From NCBI GenBank assembly GCA_934456295.1, contig CAKSHB010000011.1:1-41203 (forward strand): DNA of 41,203 bases. The letters are read 5' to 3'. Below the pieces are notes generated by a model that was not told the DNA's origin, did no database searches, and worked only from the letters and a program-made list of their open reading frames with translations. This document shows positions 17,460-25,404 of this stretch, in pieces. Source of the stretch: an uncultured Clostridia bacterium (lineage in GTDB: Bacteria; Bacillota; Clostridia; UBA1381; UMGS1253). Within the stretch, counting starts at the first letter, position 1. The number at the start of each line of letters is the position of its first letter. Position numbers and translations under genes: made by a program.

Positions 17460-18026
17460 TTAGTCATCAGTATTGTTGTCACTGCTGGAAATATTTTTGG
17501 AAAGCATATTTATTATTGTGTCATATATCTTGGTTGAGTTTCTTTTAAAGCATTTACACATCTTTTTTGCAAGCTCATCACTTTTTGCATAAACATTCAT
17601 CGACAAAAGCACCGTTTTGCCGTCTTTAAGCTCAAGATGCGACTCAAATTCGTCAAAATTTACGGGAATACTTTTTGCACTGACGGAATTTCTCTTTTCA
17701 TTTTCCTTAAAAAGCTCGTCCAGACATTCGTCAACATATTCGCGAACCTCAAGCGGAAGCTTTACTGCAAAACTGTCTGCACCTGTTTGCCCGGAGGGCG
17801 TGAGGGCATAAAGCGTTTTTTCCTCCATGCTCTTGAATACATAAAGCTCTTCCGCTTTTGTCAGAAAAGCGAGCGCGTCATGTATTTCAAAAAAATCGAT
17901 ACGCGCACTGCCGAGCGCTATATGAGATATTTCATACGCTGTAAGAGCACGCTGTGACTTTGCAAGCGTATACATAACAATAAGTCTTATTTCAACGGGG
18001 TCATCTATTTTATAATAATGTTTCAT
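17460..18026 (-). CDS. DUF4364 family winged-helix protein
   Basis: A 188-residue protein. Its first ~75 residues (VEIRLIVMYTL, ALTAYEISHI, LAFLTKAEELYVF, TLYALTPSGQ) read as a winged-helix DNA-binding domain, and the rest is a mixed domain typical of DUF4364, a clostridial family of unknown role. AAGGAG lies a few bases before the ATG. It heads a minus-strand pair with the phosphodiester glycosidase and faces a divergent iron-sulfur protein gene across an AT-rich dyad. A local transcription regulator is a reasonable inference, but the targets are unknown. Confidence 0.87.
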   Translation of the reverse strand: MKHYYKIDDPVEIRLIVMYTLAKSQRALTAYEISHIALGSARIDFFEIHDALAFLTKAEELYVFKSMEEKTLYALTPSGQTGADSFAVKLPLEVREYVDECLDELFKENEKRNSVSAKSIPVNFDEFESHLELKDGKTVLLSMNVYAKSDELAKKMCKCFKRNSTKIYDTIINMLSKNISSSDNNTDD

Positions 18027-18142
18027 TATGCTTCTCCTTAAAAATGTTTTATATCCGAAAACAGCAAATCGGTCCGGGCTGACGGCATAATATTTGCAGC
18101 ATCAGTTTATCGAACGTATCCGCGTTTGTAATCAATATAAAT

Positions 18143-18198
18143 AGTATAACATATAAAATTATATTTTTGTAGCCAAATATATAATTTTATGATATACT
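18143..18198. promoter_or_regulatory. divergent promoter region with AT-rich dyad (candidate operator)
   Basis: A perfect 12-base inverted repeat, ATAAAATTATAT (18153-18164) and ATATAATTTTAT (18179-18190), has a 14-base centre. It lies exactly between two outward-facing TATACT boxes: plus strand 18193-18198 and minus strand 18148-18143. The -35 positions of both would fall inside the dyad and match the consensus poorly, as in regulated promoters. The 227-base gap holds nothing else I recognise. Confidence 0.45.
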
Positions 18199-18253
18199 TT
18201 ATATGACAATTACTTTACATATGCTAATGTTTTTTGGAAAAACGGTGAATATA

Positions 18254-18964
18254 ATGGAAAGTTGTAAAAATTTTAATGAAATAGTTTCAGAAAAACTCAT
18301 GGAACTTGACATAAATGAGTTTGGATTTACAAAAACGGAACTCATAAATGCAAAACGCGCCGAAAAACTGCCGTATGCGGTAAGTATAGTTGTTCCGCTG
18401 TCGGATTACATAATAGATGAGATTGACAAAGAACCGACATTTGCGTATTTTCAGCATTACCGCGCAGTGAATGCGTATATTGATGCCGTGCTTTTGCGGC
18501 TCGGGTTTATGATAGCATCATATGGCTATAGTTATATGCCGGTGGCGGCATCACAGTCAATTCCGACAAATGCGCTGCCGTATTCGGCGCTGGTCAGCCA
18601 TAAAGCTGCCGCACGAAATGCCGGACTCGGCACAATAGGTAAAAGCGCATTGTTTTTGTCGCGCAGGTACGGCACACGTGTTCGGCTCGGCACACTTCTT
18701 ACGGATATGCCGCTTGAGTGTGAAAACGGAAAAGAATTGGAAGATGTATGCGCGTCATGCGATTTGTGCGCAAGGAGCTGTCCTGCTATGGCGATATCGG
18801 GCAGAGGTTATAAAGAGGGAATGGAGCGCGAGGAATTTTTTGACGCGGCGGCGTGCAGCGAGTATATGAAGAAAAAGTTTCAGCATATCGGGCGCGGCGC
18901 AGTATGCGGCATATGTATGAAAGTTTGTCCTTATACACATAAGGTTAAAGAAAGGCATGGGTAG
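18254..18964 (+). CDS. short QueG-like double [4Fe-4S] protein
   Basis: A 236-residue protein related to the core of epoxyqueuosine reductase QueG. It carries the conserved ARNAGLGTIGKSALF segment and two ferredoxin-type motifs (CASCDLCARSCP, and CGICMKVCP with an upstream Cys), enough for two [4Fe-4S] clusters. QueG itself is about 380 residues with a C-terminal HEAT region; this protein lacks it, so a role in queuosine synthesis cannot be assumed. The start at 18254 has GGTGA five bases upstream. An ATG at 18203 would sit almost on the predicted promoter. It is two bases from rnhB and heads a four-gene run. Confidence 0.82.
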   Translation: MESCKNFNEIVSEKLMELDINEFGFTKTELINAKRAEKLPYAVSIVVPLSDYIIDEIDKEPTFAYFQHYRAVNAYIDAVLLRLGFMIASYGYSYMPVAASQSIPTNALPYSALVSHKAAARNAGLGTIGKSALFLSRRYGTRVRLGTLLTDMPLECENGKELEDVCASCDLCARSCPAMAISGRGYKEGMEREEFFDAAACSEYMKKKFQHIGRGAVCGICMKVCPYTHKVKERHG

Positions 18965-18966
18965 AA

Positions 18967-19620
18967 ATGGCGGAAAAAGGCAGAAAAAAGTCTGAGAAAA
19001 AGTCTGAGAATAAGGATATGAACGCATACGAAAACACGTTGCACGATCAGGGCTATAAATATGTCTGCGGCGTTGACGAGGCAGGCAGAGGCCCTCTTGC
19101 AGGAAGCGTATATGCCGCGGCAGTGATTTTACCTGAAAATTGCTATATAGAAGGACTTCGCGACTCAAAAAAACTCAGTGAGAAAAAGCGTGAGGAGCTT
19201 TTTGACGTTATAATTGAAAAGGCTGTTGCATATGGTATTTGTGCCGTGGACAGCGAACGGATAGATGAGATAAACATACTGGAGGCAACCTTTGAGGCGA
19301 TGAGGGGCGCTGTTGACAGGCTTTGCGTCAGACCGGATTTTATAATGGTTGACGGAAACAGGAGCAAAGGGTTTGAAGAATTTGAACATGCGACACTTGT
19401 CGGAGGAGATGATTTATCGCTGTCAATCGCGGCGGCATCGGTTCTTGCAAAAGTGAGCCGTGACCGATACATGAAAGAAATGGCGAAAAAATATCCCGAA
19501 TATGAATTTGAAAAGCATAAAGCATACGGCACATTGCGCCATAGGGAGCTGATTGCAAAATACGGTCCGTGTCCCATTCACAGAAAGACGTTTAAGGGCG
19601 TAAGGGAGTATGTGAAATGA
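18967..19620 (+). CDS. rnhB: ribonuclease HII
   Basis: A 217-residue RNase HII that cuts RNA in RNA-DNA hybrids and at single misincorporated ribonucleotides. The catalytic DEAGRGPLAG motif has D37 and E38, with further acidic residues at D129 (IMVDG) and D166 (SRDRY). The first ~17 residues are a Lys/Glu-rich tail not needed by the family; an in-frame ATG at 19018 could be the true start, but its AAGGA is too close to decide. The 3' end overlaps yraN by four bases (ATGA). Confidence 0.95.
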   Translation: MAEKGRKKSEKKSENKDMNAYENTLHDQGYKYVCGVDEAGRGPLAGSVYAAAVILPENCYIEGLRDSKKLSEKKREELFDVIIEKAVAYGICAVDSERIDEINILEATFEAMRGAVDRLCVRPDFIMVDGNRSKGFEEFEHATLVGGDDLSLSIAAASVLAKVSRDRYMKEMAKKYPEYEFEKHKAYGTLRHRELIAKYGPCPIHRKTFKGVREYVK

Positions 19621-19985
19621 CATCGCGTGAAATTGGAAGCATATGCGAAAAATATGCGGCACAGTATATGGCGGGCGAGGGAATGGAGATTTTGCGTTTG
19701 AATTTTTATTGCCGCGAAGGCGAAATTGACATTGTGGCGCGTGAAGATGAATATACTGTTTTTGCCGAGGTGAAAGCGCGGAAAGGGACATCGTTCGGCG
19801 AGCCGCGTGAGGCTGTGACAGCGGAAAAACAGCGCAGAATTATCATGGCGGCGCAGAAATATTTGATGGAGCAAAGCGCCGAAACGGCGGTGCGTTTTGA
19901 TGTTGTGGAAATAATTTACCGTATGCATAACGAAAAACCGGAGGTATTGAAAATAAATCATATACGTGACGCATTCACTCTTTAG
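19617..19985 (+). CDS. yraN: YraN / UPF0102 endonuclease-like protein
   Basis: A 122-residue protein of the UPF0102 family with a restriction-endonuclease-like core. Visible motifs are an N-terminal Glu helix (GSICEKYAAQYM), GEIDIVARE and FAEVKAR, giving the E-D-ExK arrangement. The cellular function is not firmly established, and it is usually next to rnhB, as here. Start and rnhB stop overlap (ATGA), so translation is probably coupled. Confidence 0.94.
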   Translation: MTSREIGSICEKYAAQYMAGEGMEILRLNFYCREGEIDIVAREDEYTVFAEVKARKGTSFGEPREAVTAEKQRRIIMAAQKYLMEQSAETAVRFDVVEIIYRMHNEKPEVLKINHIRDAFTL

Positions 19986-20000
19986 AAGGAGGCTGTAAAA

Positions 20001-20954
20001 TTGTACAATTACAGAATTGCCGACGCACATTGTGACACGATAGGCGAACTTTACAGAAAAGCTTGCCTTAAGAAGAACTGCGGACAGCTTGATATTGCAA
20101 GAATGGGAGAATATAAAAATTGGATGCAGATATTTGCCGTATGGACCGACGCAAATCTTGGCTATGAGAAGCAGAAAAAGAAGGAAGATAAAATTATAGA
20201 ACGTTTTTTTCATGAAGTGCAGAAAAACTCAGATAAAATTACTCATGTAACATCTGCCGATGAAATAAATAAAGCATGGAACGAGAAAAAGATTGCGGCG
20301 CTTCTCGGCATAGAGGGCGCGGACACAGTGCGTAGCATAGAGGATATTTGTTCATTTTACAGGCGCGGCGTCAGATGTATAACGCTCACGTGGAACGGCT
20401 CAAATGCGATAGCGAGCGGCGTCGGTGATGAAAACGCGGATTTCGGGCTTACGGATTTCGGCAGAAACGCTGTGAGAAAAATGAATGAGCTCGGTATGCT
20501 GGTTGATGTTTCCCATATATCGCAAAGAGCGTTTTGGGACGTAATAGATACGAGCAGCAAACCGATAAGCGCAACACATTCAAACTCAAAAACGGTATGT
20601 GCCCACAGGCGAAACCTTACCGACGAGCAGTTTAAAGCGCTTTGTGATAACGGAGGTGTTGCAGGAATAAATTATTATACCAGTTTCGTGAACGGTACGG
20701 ACAGCGCGTGTATTGATGATATTGTGCGTCATATTGAGCGGTTTTGTGCGCTTGGGGGAGAAAATCATATAGGGCTTGGCAGTGATTTTGACGGGATTGA
20801 TACTGCACCGTCGGATTTACGTGGCGCTGAAGATGTATATAAGCTTCTTGACAGACTGCTTGAGCTGAATTACTCCGAAAGCACAGTGCAGAAGATTGCA
20901 TATAAAAACTTTTTGCGTCTGTTCGGCGAGGTGTTGAAAGACTGTAAGAAATAA
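20001..20954 (+). CDS. M19 family membrane-type dipeptidase
   Basis: A 317-residue zinc dipeptidase of the renal dipeptidase family, despite the name probably soluble here because no signal or membrane segment is seen. Metal ligands are visible as ADAHCDT near the N-terminus, IEGAD, DVSHIS, SATHSN and GLGSDFDG. Such enzymes cleave dipeptides, including D-amino-acid ones. The start is TTG; AAGGAGG eight bases before it makes this choice firm. It is 15 bases after yraN, the last gene of the run. Confidence 0.93.
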   Translation: MYNYRIADAHCDTIGELYRKACLKKNCGQLDIARMGEYKNWMQIFAVWTDANLGYEKQKKKEDKIIERFFHEVQKNSDKITHVTSADEINKAWNEKKIAALLGIEGADTVRSIEDICSFYRRGVRCITLTWNGSNAIASGVGDENADFGLTDFGRNAVRKMNELGMLVDVSHISQRAFWDVIDTSSKPISATHSNSKTVCAHRRNLTDEQFKALCDNGGVAGINYYTSFVNGTDSACIDDIVRHIERFCALGGENHIGLGSDFDGIDTAPSDLRGAEDVYKLLDRLLELNYSESTVQKIAYKNFLRLFGEVLKDCKK

Positions 20955-21039
20955 CTGTTTATTGAAAACGGACATACGGCAAAACATGGAAGGAACAAAA
21001 AATAAAAAAATACGTCTGTAAAAATATGAGGTGATACAT

Positions 21040-22410
21040 ATGAAAAAACTAACAGCAGCAATTCTTGTTTTAACAATGCTCGCAGCATCGTGCATGACCG
21101 CATTTTCTGCGTCATTTTCAGATGTGGGCGACGAGTTTGCATGGGCATCGGAGGCAATTGATAAGTTTTCGGAGGAGAACATTATTGTCGGAAAAAGCGA
21201 CGGAGTATTTGCGCCCGACGATAACGTTACACGTGCCGAGTTTGCAAAGCTTCTTGTGCTCACGTTTAAGCTTAAATCGGATAAAAGCGCAGAGTACAGC
21301 GATGTTGCAAAGGATTTCTGGGGCTATGAATACATTAACGCGGCGTATGGGTATACAGTTGAGGCAAATGTGCTTGATAATACATGTGCAAACGATGTAT
21401 TTATGCCAGATAACGCGGCAACGCGTCAGGAAATAGCTGCGGCGATAGCAAAGGCCGCAGATTTGAAGGAAAGCGAAAATGAAAACTATCTCGCGGATAA
21501 TTTTACCGACAGTGCAGACGTAAATTCCGAGATATATAGCTTGGTACAAAATGCCGCAGCAGCGGGTCTTATAAAGGGATATGAGGACAGGACGCTTGTG
21601 CCGGACGGAAAAGTTACACGTGCGGAGGCTGCTGTACTGTTATACCGTGCAAGAGAATATAAAAAAGCAAACAATACTCCGAAACCGACCGCAGAACCGA
21701 CTGCTGTGCCGACATCTGAGCCAACCACGGAGCCAACAACCGAACCTACAGCAAAACCGACCCCGACACCGACTTCTGCGCCTCTGGTTATGCCTCGGGC
21801 ATCGGTAGATGTTGTAATGGTAGAAAGTGTTGAGCAGACATCGTATGATGGGGACAGGGGCTATGCAATTACATATGTATTCGGCGGAATAATATATGAC
21901 GAGCCGCTGATTGTATCGGAAAATGCAGTAGTCAGCGGAGTAAAAAGCTCACTCAGCGAAATTGAAAAAGGAGACCTTATTGTTTTCGGCTCAAGAAATA
22001 AAAATGTCAGCAAAGCGGTAACAGTTATTTTATCGCCGATGAAAGCATATGAGAGAATTAATGCAGGCGCAGTTGTGAGCGATGTTATAGACTTATCGGC
22101 GCTTAATAACTGGGGATTATATAATTCGTCTGCTGTAACAAGAATTTATTTCGGAAAGCTTGAAGATGTAAAAAACAAAGATGGCGGAGCTGTACTGAAA
22201 ATGAGCTGTTCCAGCGCGTCAGACCAAACTGTGTTTGTACCGTCGGACAATGTAAGAATATCGCGCTATAACGTATACAAAAATAGCGAAATACAGCGTT
22301 TTGAAAAAATTTCGCTGCACGATATATACGCAGAAGAAGAAATATACGCTTTTGTGAGAGAAAAGCGCGATGTGGTCACGGATGTGATATTAATCGACTA
22401 TACCCGTTAA
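21040..22410 (+). CDS. S-layer homology (SLH) domain surface protein
   Basis: A 456-residue exported protein. A signal peptide covers residues 1-24 (cleaved after FSA). Three SLH repeats follow at about 26-80, 85-141 and 153-208, which bind pyruvylated wall polymer. A Thr/Pro/Glu repeat linker spans 213-248, followed by a ~200-residue C-terminal domain that I do not recognise. The first repeat has the canonical TRAEFAKLL ending; the second is more divergent (TRQEIAAAI). The ATG at 21040 is chosen over a GTG nine bases earlier because GAGGTG is six bases before it. The gene ends at a perfect terminator. Confidence 0.92.
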   Translation: MKKLTAAILVLTMLAASCMTAFSASFSDVGDEFAWASEAIDKFSEENIIVGKSDGVFAPDDNVTRAEFAKLLVLTFKLKSDKSAEYSDVAKDFWGYEYINAAYGYTVEANVLDNTCANDVFMPDNAATRQEIAAAIAKAADLKESENENYLADNFTDSADVNSEIYSLVQNAAAAGLIKGYEDRTLVPDGKVTRAEAAVLLYRAREYKKANNTPKPTAEPTAVPTSEPTTEPTTEPTAKPTPTPTSAPLVMPRASVDVVMVESVEQTSYDGDRGYAITYVFGGIIYDEPLIVSENAVVSGVKSSLSEIEKGDLIVFGSRNKNVSKAVTVILSPMKAYERINAGAVVSDVIDLSALNNWGLYNSSAVTRIYFGKLEDVKNKDGGAVLKMSCSSASDQTVFVPSDNVRISRYNVYKNSEIQRFEKISLHDIYAEEEIYAFVREKRDVVTDVILIDYTR

Positions 22411-22440
22411 AATATATACATAAAGTATGATTTGAAAGGC

Positions 22441-22477
22441 AAAAAAGCAAGCAGATATATAAACTGCTTGCTTTTTT
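22441..22477 (+). terminator. rho-independent terminator of the SLH gene
   Basis: AAAAAAGCAAGCAG (22441-22454) and CTGCTTGCTTTTTT (22464-22477) form a perfect 14-pair stem with a nine-base loop and a T tract. Confidence 0.93.
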
Positions 22478-22537
22478 GTGTGTAAAATTGCAGATAAAAA
22501 TAAAAAACTGTAGAAATTTGTATGTGTAAAAAATATA

Positions 22538-22597
22538 TTCGACAACTTTAATTTACAAAAAATGCCATTTGACAGGTGTATAATATAATCGTAAAAA
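22538..22597 (+). promoter_or_regulatory. spoIIE promoter region with Spo0A-box-like sites
   Basis: TTCGACAA (22538-22545) is the exact reverse complement of the Spo0A box TTGTCGAA. A second near match, TTTGACAG (22568-22575, reading CTGTCAAA on the minus strand), lies 23 bases downstream and also supplies a TTGACA -35. The -10 is ambiguous: TATAAT occurs twice (22579-22584, 22584-22589) but too close to that -35, while TAAAAA at 22592-22597 has the correct 17-base spacing. spoIIE is a known Spo0A target in Bacillus. Confidence 0.55.
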
Positions 22598-22687
22598 GTA
22601 AAGGCTGCAAACTAAAATTGTATGAGCCGAAATTTAGCTGTATTACAAAAACTATAAAAAATAATAAAAATTATACCAAGGAGAGAA

Positions 22688-25063
22688 ATGGCGATGGCAC
22701 AAGTTGAAATTCCCGCATATAAGCGTGTGGAGGAGCATCAGGAAAAAAAGAGAACTAAAAAGACGGAAAGGGCGCCGCTTCGGTTTAAAAAGAGCGATTA
22801 CATATTCGGCGCACTTGCGTTTCTTGCGGCAAGGGCATCAATGCTCGGTCAGATGAGTCCGTTTGCGGTTTCGCTTTTCGGCGCGGTCTATTCGAAAACG
22901 AGAATGCCGCTGACAATGCTTTTTGCCATGATTGGGTATCTCAGCACAGGCATGGGGGTGAAAGCGCTGAAGTATCTTATTGCAATGGCTGTTTTTTATG
23001 CATACAGGGTGATTTTTGTAAAAAACGGCAGAGAAGATAAAGCGTTTGTACGTGCCGCGGTTATTGGGGGCGGATTGTTTGCCGGCGGCATGGCGGTCAT
23101 GATGTTTGACATGGTGCTTGCATACAACGTTGCACTGCTTGCTCTTGAAAGTCTGGTATGTGCCTTTTTAACTGTTGTGCTGAAAGAGGCAGGAACATTT
23201 GCGGAGATGCGCGAAAAGAGCAAAGGGCCCGTCGGAAACGAACAGTTGCTGAGTCTTTTAATTATATTCGGAATTTCGCTTGCAGGTATGCGTGATATCA
23301 CGAAAATAGGTCCTGTAAGCTTGAGTGAGATAGTATGCGTGACGGCTGTAATATTTGTTGCATATTGTCGCGGCATGGCAATGGGAGCATGTGCAGGAGC
23401 ATGTGCAGGACTTATATGTGCGATGAATTCGGCAGATATGCTTCCTGTTATAGGAATATTTACATTGTGCGGATTTGCGTCGGGGTGTGTAAGAACGCTC
23501 GGGAAAAATATATGTGCACTGACATTTGCCGTATGCGCCGCAAGCATGGGATTTATGACGACTGCATACATATACGGCAATGTTGGAATAGTGAACTTTT
23601 TACTTGGCTCGGCAGTATTTATGATTTGTCCGAAAAGCAAAGCGGACAAAATTGCGGCGTTTGCCGACGGATATTACGGTTCATATTCGGAGGTACCGTA
23701 TATGCAGCGTATGCAGGAACTTATGCAGAGCAGGCTCGGAGAGATTTCATCAACTTTTAACACACTTGCCCATTCATTTGATGAGTTGTCACAAAGACGT
23801 GCGCAGCAAGACGTATCGCCTGTGGCACGCATATTTGATGACACGGCAAAAAAGATATGCGGAAACTGCGGTTTGTGTGCGCACTGTTGGGAAAAGGAAA
23901 CGGCAATGATGTATAAGATGGTAAATGCCGTTGAAAAAAAGCTTGATGAAAAAGGGTATGCGGACATACTTGATGTTCCGGAGGAATTTCGGGAAAAATG
24001 CGTACATGCGCCCGAATTTATTGCGGCGGCAAATCACTTTTTTGAGATAAACCGTATAAATTCGCTGTGGGAGGGGCAAATGGAGGAATCAAGAAAGGTT
24101 TTGTCACAGCAGTACAGAGGCTTTGCGTCGGTAGTGGGCGCTTTGTCCGATGAATTGTCTGGCGATATACTTTATGAAAACAAATATGAGAAAAAAATAA
24201 TATCGGAACTGAAAAAGAAGCAGATTTTCCTGAAGAGCATTTGTGTTTTTGAAAAGTCCGATGAAAGCTTTGAGGTTGAGGCTGAATTTTATGAAAAGGA
24301 GGAGAGTGAAAAAATAGGCGAAATATGTGAAGTTATATCACAGGTATTAAAGCACCCGATGAGAGTTACGGATACGCCGTCAGATGAACTGCGTGTAATA
24401 TTTGAGCCGCTGTTAAATTATAAAATAGTCAGCGGTGTTGCCGTATTAAAAAAGGACGGACAGCAGAAATGCGGCGATTCATATTGTGCACTCAGCCTGA
24501 ATGACAACAGATACGCCCTTGCAATAAGCGACGGTATGGGAAGCGGCGAAAATGCCGCATGCGAAAGCAGTGTGACTATAGATCTTCTGAAAAAGCTGCT
24601 GCTTGCGGGTTTTGATAAAACTGCGGCGGTACAGCTCATAAATTCCGCACTTGTACTGAAAAGCGGGACGGAAGCTTTTGCAACAATCGATTTGGCAGTT
24701 ATAGATTTGATAAATGCGCAGGCGGATTTTGTAAAAATAGGGGCTGCGGCAGGATATATAAAACGTGAGGATAAAATTGAGAGCATGTATTGCAGCACTT
24801 TGCCTGCCGGAATACTTACGGAGGCGGACATACAGTTTGCACGGAAACGTTTATGCGGAGGAGATTACATAGTTCTTGTCAGCGACGGGGTTGCAAATGC
24901 GAAGAAAAACACAAACTGGATAGGCGAGGTTCTCGGCGGAATAAATGCAGATGAAGACCCCGATACAGTGGCTGAGATTATTTTAAAAGAGGCAGTTATA
25001 AACAAAAGGGGAGCTGTTGATGATGATATGACGGTAATTGCCGCAAAAATTTTGGACAAATAA
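22688..25063 (+). CDS. spoIIE: stage II sporulation protein E (PP2C phosphatase)
   Basis: A 791-residue membrane phosphatase that dephosphorylates SpoIIAA to free sigma-F in the forespore and acts at the asymmetric septum. The first ~320 residues hold about ten membrane segments. A regulatory region follows with a cysteine cluster C391-x2-C394-x2-C397-x2-C400-W401. The PP2C domain (about 570-790) shows DGMGSG (615-620), VSDG (731-734) and DDDMT (778-782), the manganese-binding aspartates. Length is close to Bacillus SpoIIE (827). AAGGAG precedes two possible ATGs (22688, 22694); the first is listed. A Spo0A-type site lies upstream. Confidence 0.96.
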   Translation: MAMAQVEIPAYKRVEEHQEKKRTKKTERAPLRFKKSDYIFGALAFLAARASMLGQMSPFAVSLFGAVYSKTRMPLTMLFAMIGYLSTGMGVKALKYLIAMAVFYAYRVIFVKNGREDKAFVRAAVIGGGLFAGGMAVMMFDMVLAYNVALLALESLVCAFLTVVLKEAGTFAEMREKSKGPVGNEQLLSLLIIFGISLAGMRDITKIGPVSLSEIVCVTAVIFVAYCRGMAMGACAGACAGLICAMNSADMLPVIGIFTLCGFASGCVRTLGKNICALTFAVCAASMGFMTTAYIYGNVGIVNFLLGSAVFMICPKSKADKIAAFADGYYGSYSEVPYMQRMQELMQSRLGEISSTFNTLAHSFDELSQRRAQQDVSPVARIFDDTAKKICGNCGLCAHCWEKETAMMYKMVNAVEKKLDEKGYADILDVPEEFREKCVHAPEFIAAANHFFEINRINSLWEGQMEESRKVLSQQYRGFASVVGALSDELSGDILYENKYEKKIISELKKKQIFLKSICVFEKSDESFEVEAEFYEKEESEKIGEICEVISQVLKHPMRVTDTPSDELRVIFEPLLNYKIVSGVAVLKKDGQQKCGDSYCALSLNDNRYALAISDGMGSGENAACESSVTIDLLKKLLLAGFDKTAAVQLINSALVLKSGTEAFATIDLAVIDLINAQADFVKIGAAAGYIKREDKIESMYCSTLPAGILTEADIQFARKRLCGGDYIVLVSDGVANAKKNTNWIGEVLGGINADEDPDTVAEIILKEAVINKRGAVDDDMTVIAAKILDK

Positions 25064-25093
25064 TTCTGCTTGCGATGTATAAAGAGGGGGATA

Positions 25094-25120
25094 ATGGTAA
25101 AAATATGTATAGCAAAATGA
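25094..25120 (+). other. possible leader mini-ORF (8 codons)
   Basis: AGAGGGGG (25082-25089) is a strong ribosome binding site four bases before an ATG that opens an eight-codon frame (M-V-K-I-C-I-A-K) ending in TGA at 25118-25120. That stop overlaps an in-frame ATG (25117) of the following small protein. It may be a coupling leader or simply a chance frame. Confidence 0.25.
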
Positions 25121-25146
25121 AGAAAACGTATGAAAGGAAGCTGTAC

Positions 25147-25362
25147 ATGGCAGATAAAAGCAAAAACGAACAATATGACATAGTTGCGCAGGCGGAAGAT
25201 GTCTTAAGATTGTATGCAAAGCGGTATTTTGAAATGAACAAGCGCAGAAACAGGCTTCCGAAAAAAAAGAAAAGCAGAGGCAATATAAAAATAATTGCAA
25301 ATGCTGCCGCGTGGTGTATTCTTCTATGTGCAGCGGTTGCGGCAGTTATATATTTCATGTGA
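25147..25362 (+). CDS. small single-pass membrane protein, unknown function
   Basis: A 71-residue protein in which residues ~1-30 are helical and acidic to neutral, ~36-50 are strongly basic (KKKKSR), and ~51-71 form one C-terminal membrane segment. I do not recognise a family. The ATG at 25147 has AAAGGAAG about eight bases upstream. ATGs at 25075, 25105 and 25117 in the same frame would add up to 24 residues. It follows spoIIE closely and ends at a shared terminator, so it may belong to the spoIIE transcript. A septum- or cell-division-related role is only a guess. Confidence 0.65.
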   Translation: MADKSKNEQYDIVAQAEDVLRLYAKRYFEMNKRRNRLPKKKKSRGNIKIIANAAAWCILLCAAVAAVIYFM

Positions 25363-25364
25363 GC

Positions 25365-25394
25365 AAAAAAGGACGGTTCGGCCGTTCTTTTTTT
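25365..25394. terminator. two-way terminator
   Basis: AAAAAAGGACGG (25365-25376) pairs with CCGTTCTTTTTT (25382-25393), with one G-T wobble and a five-base loop. T tracts flank the stem on both strands, serving the small plus-strand gene and the convergent YihY gene. Confidence 0.88.
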
Positions 25395-25404
25395 ATGGGC
25401 AAAA

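Noticed and set aside
22569..22584. TTGACA and TATAAT as a sigma-A promoter of spoIIE
   Set aside because: The spacing is only 4 bases to the first TATAAT, so the pair cannot act together.
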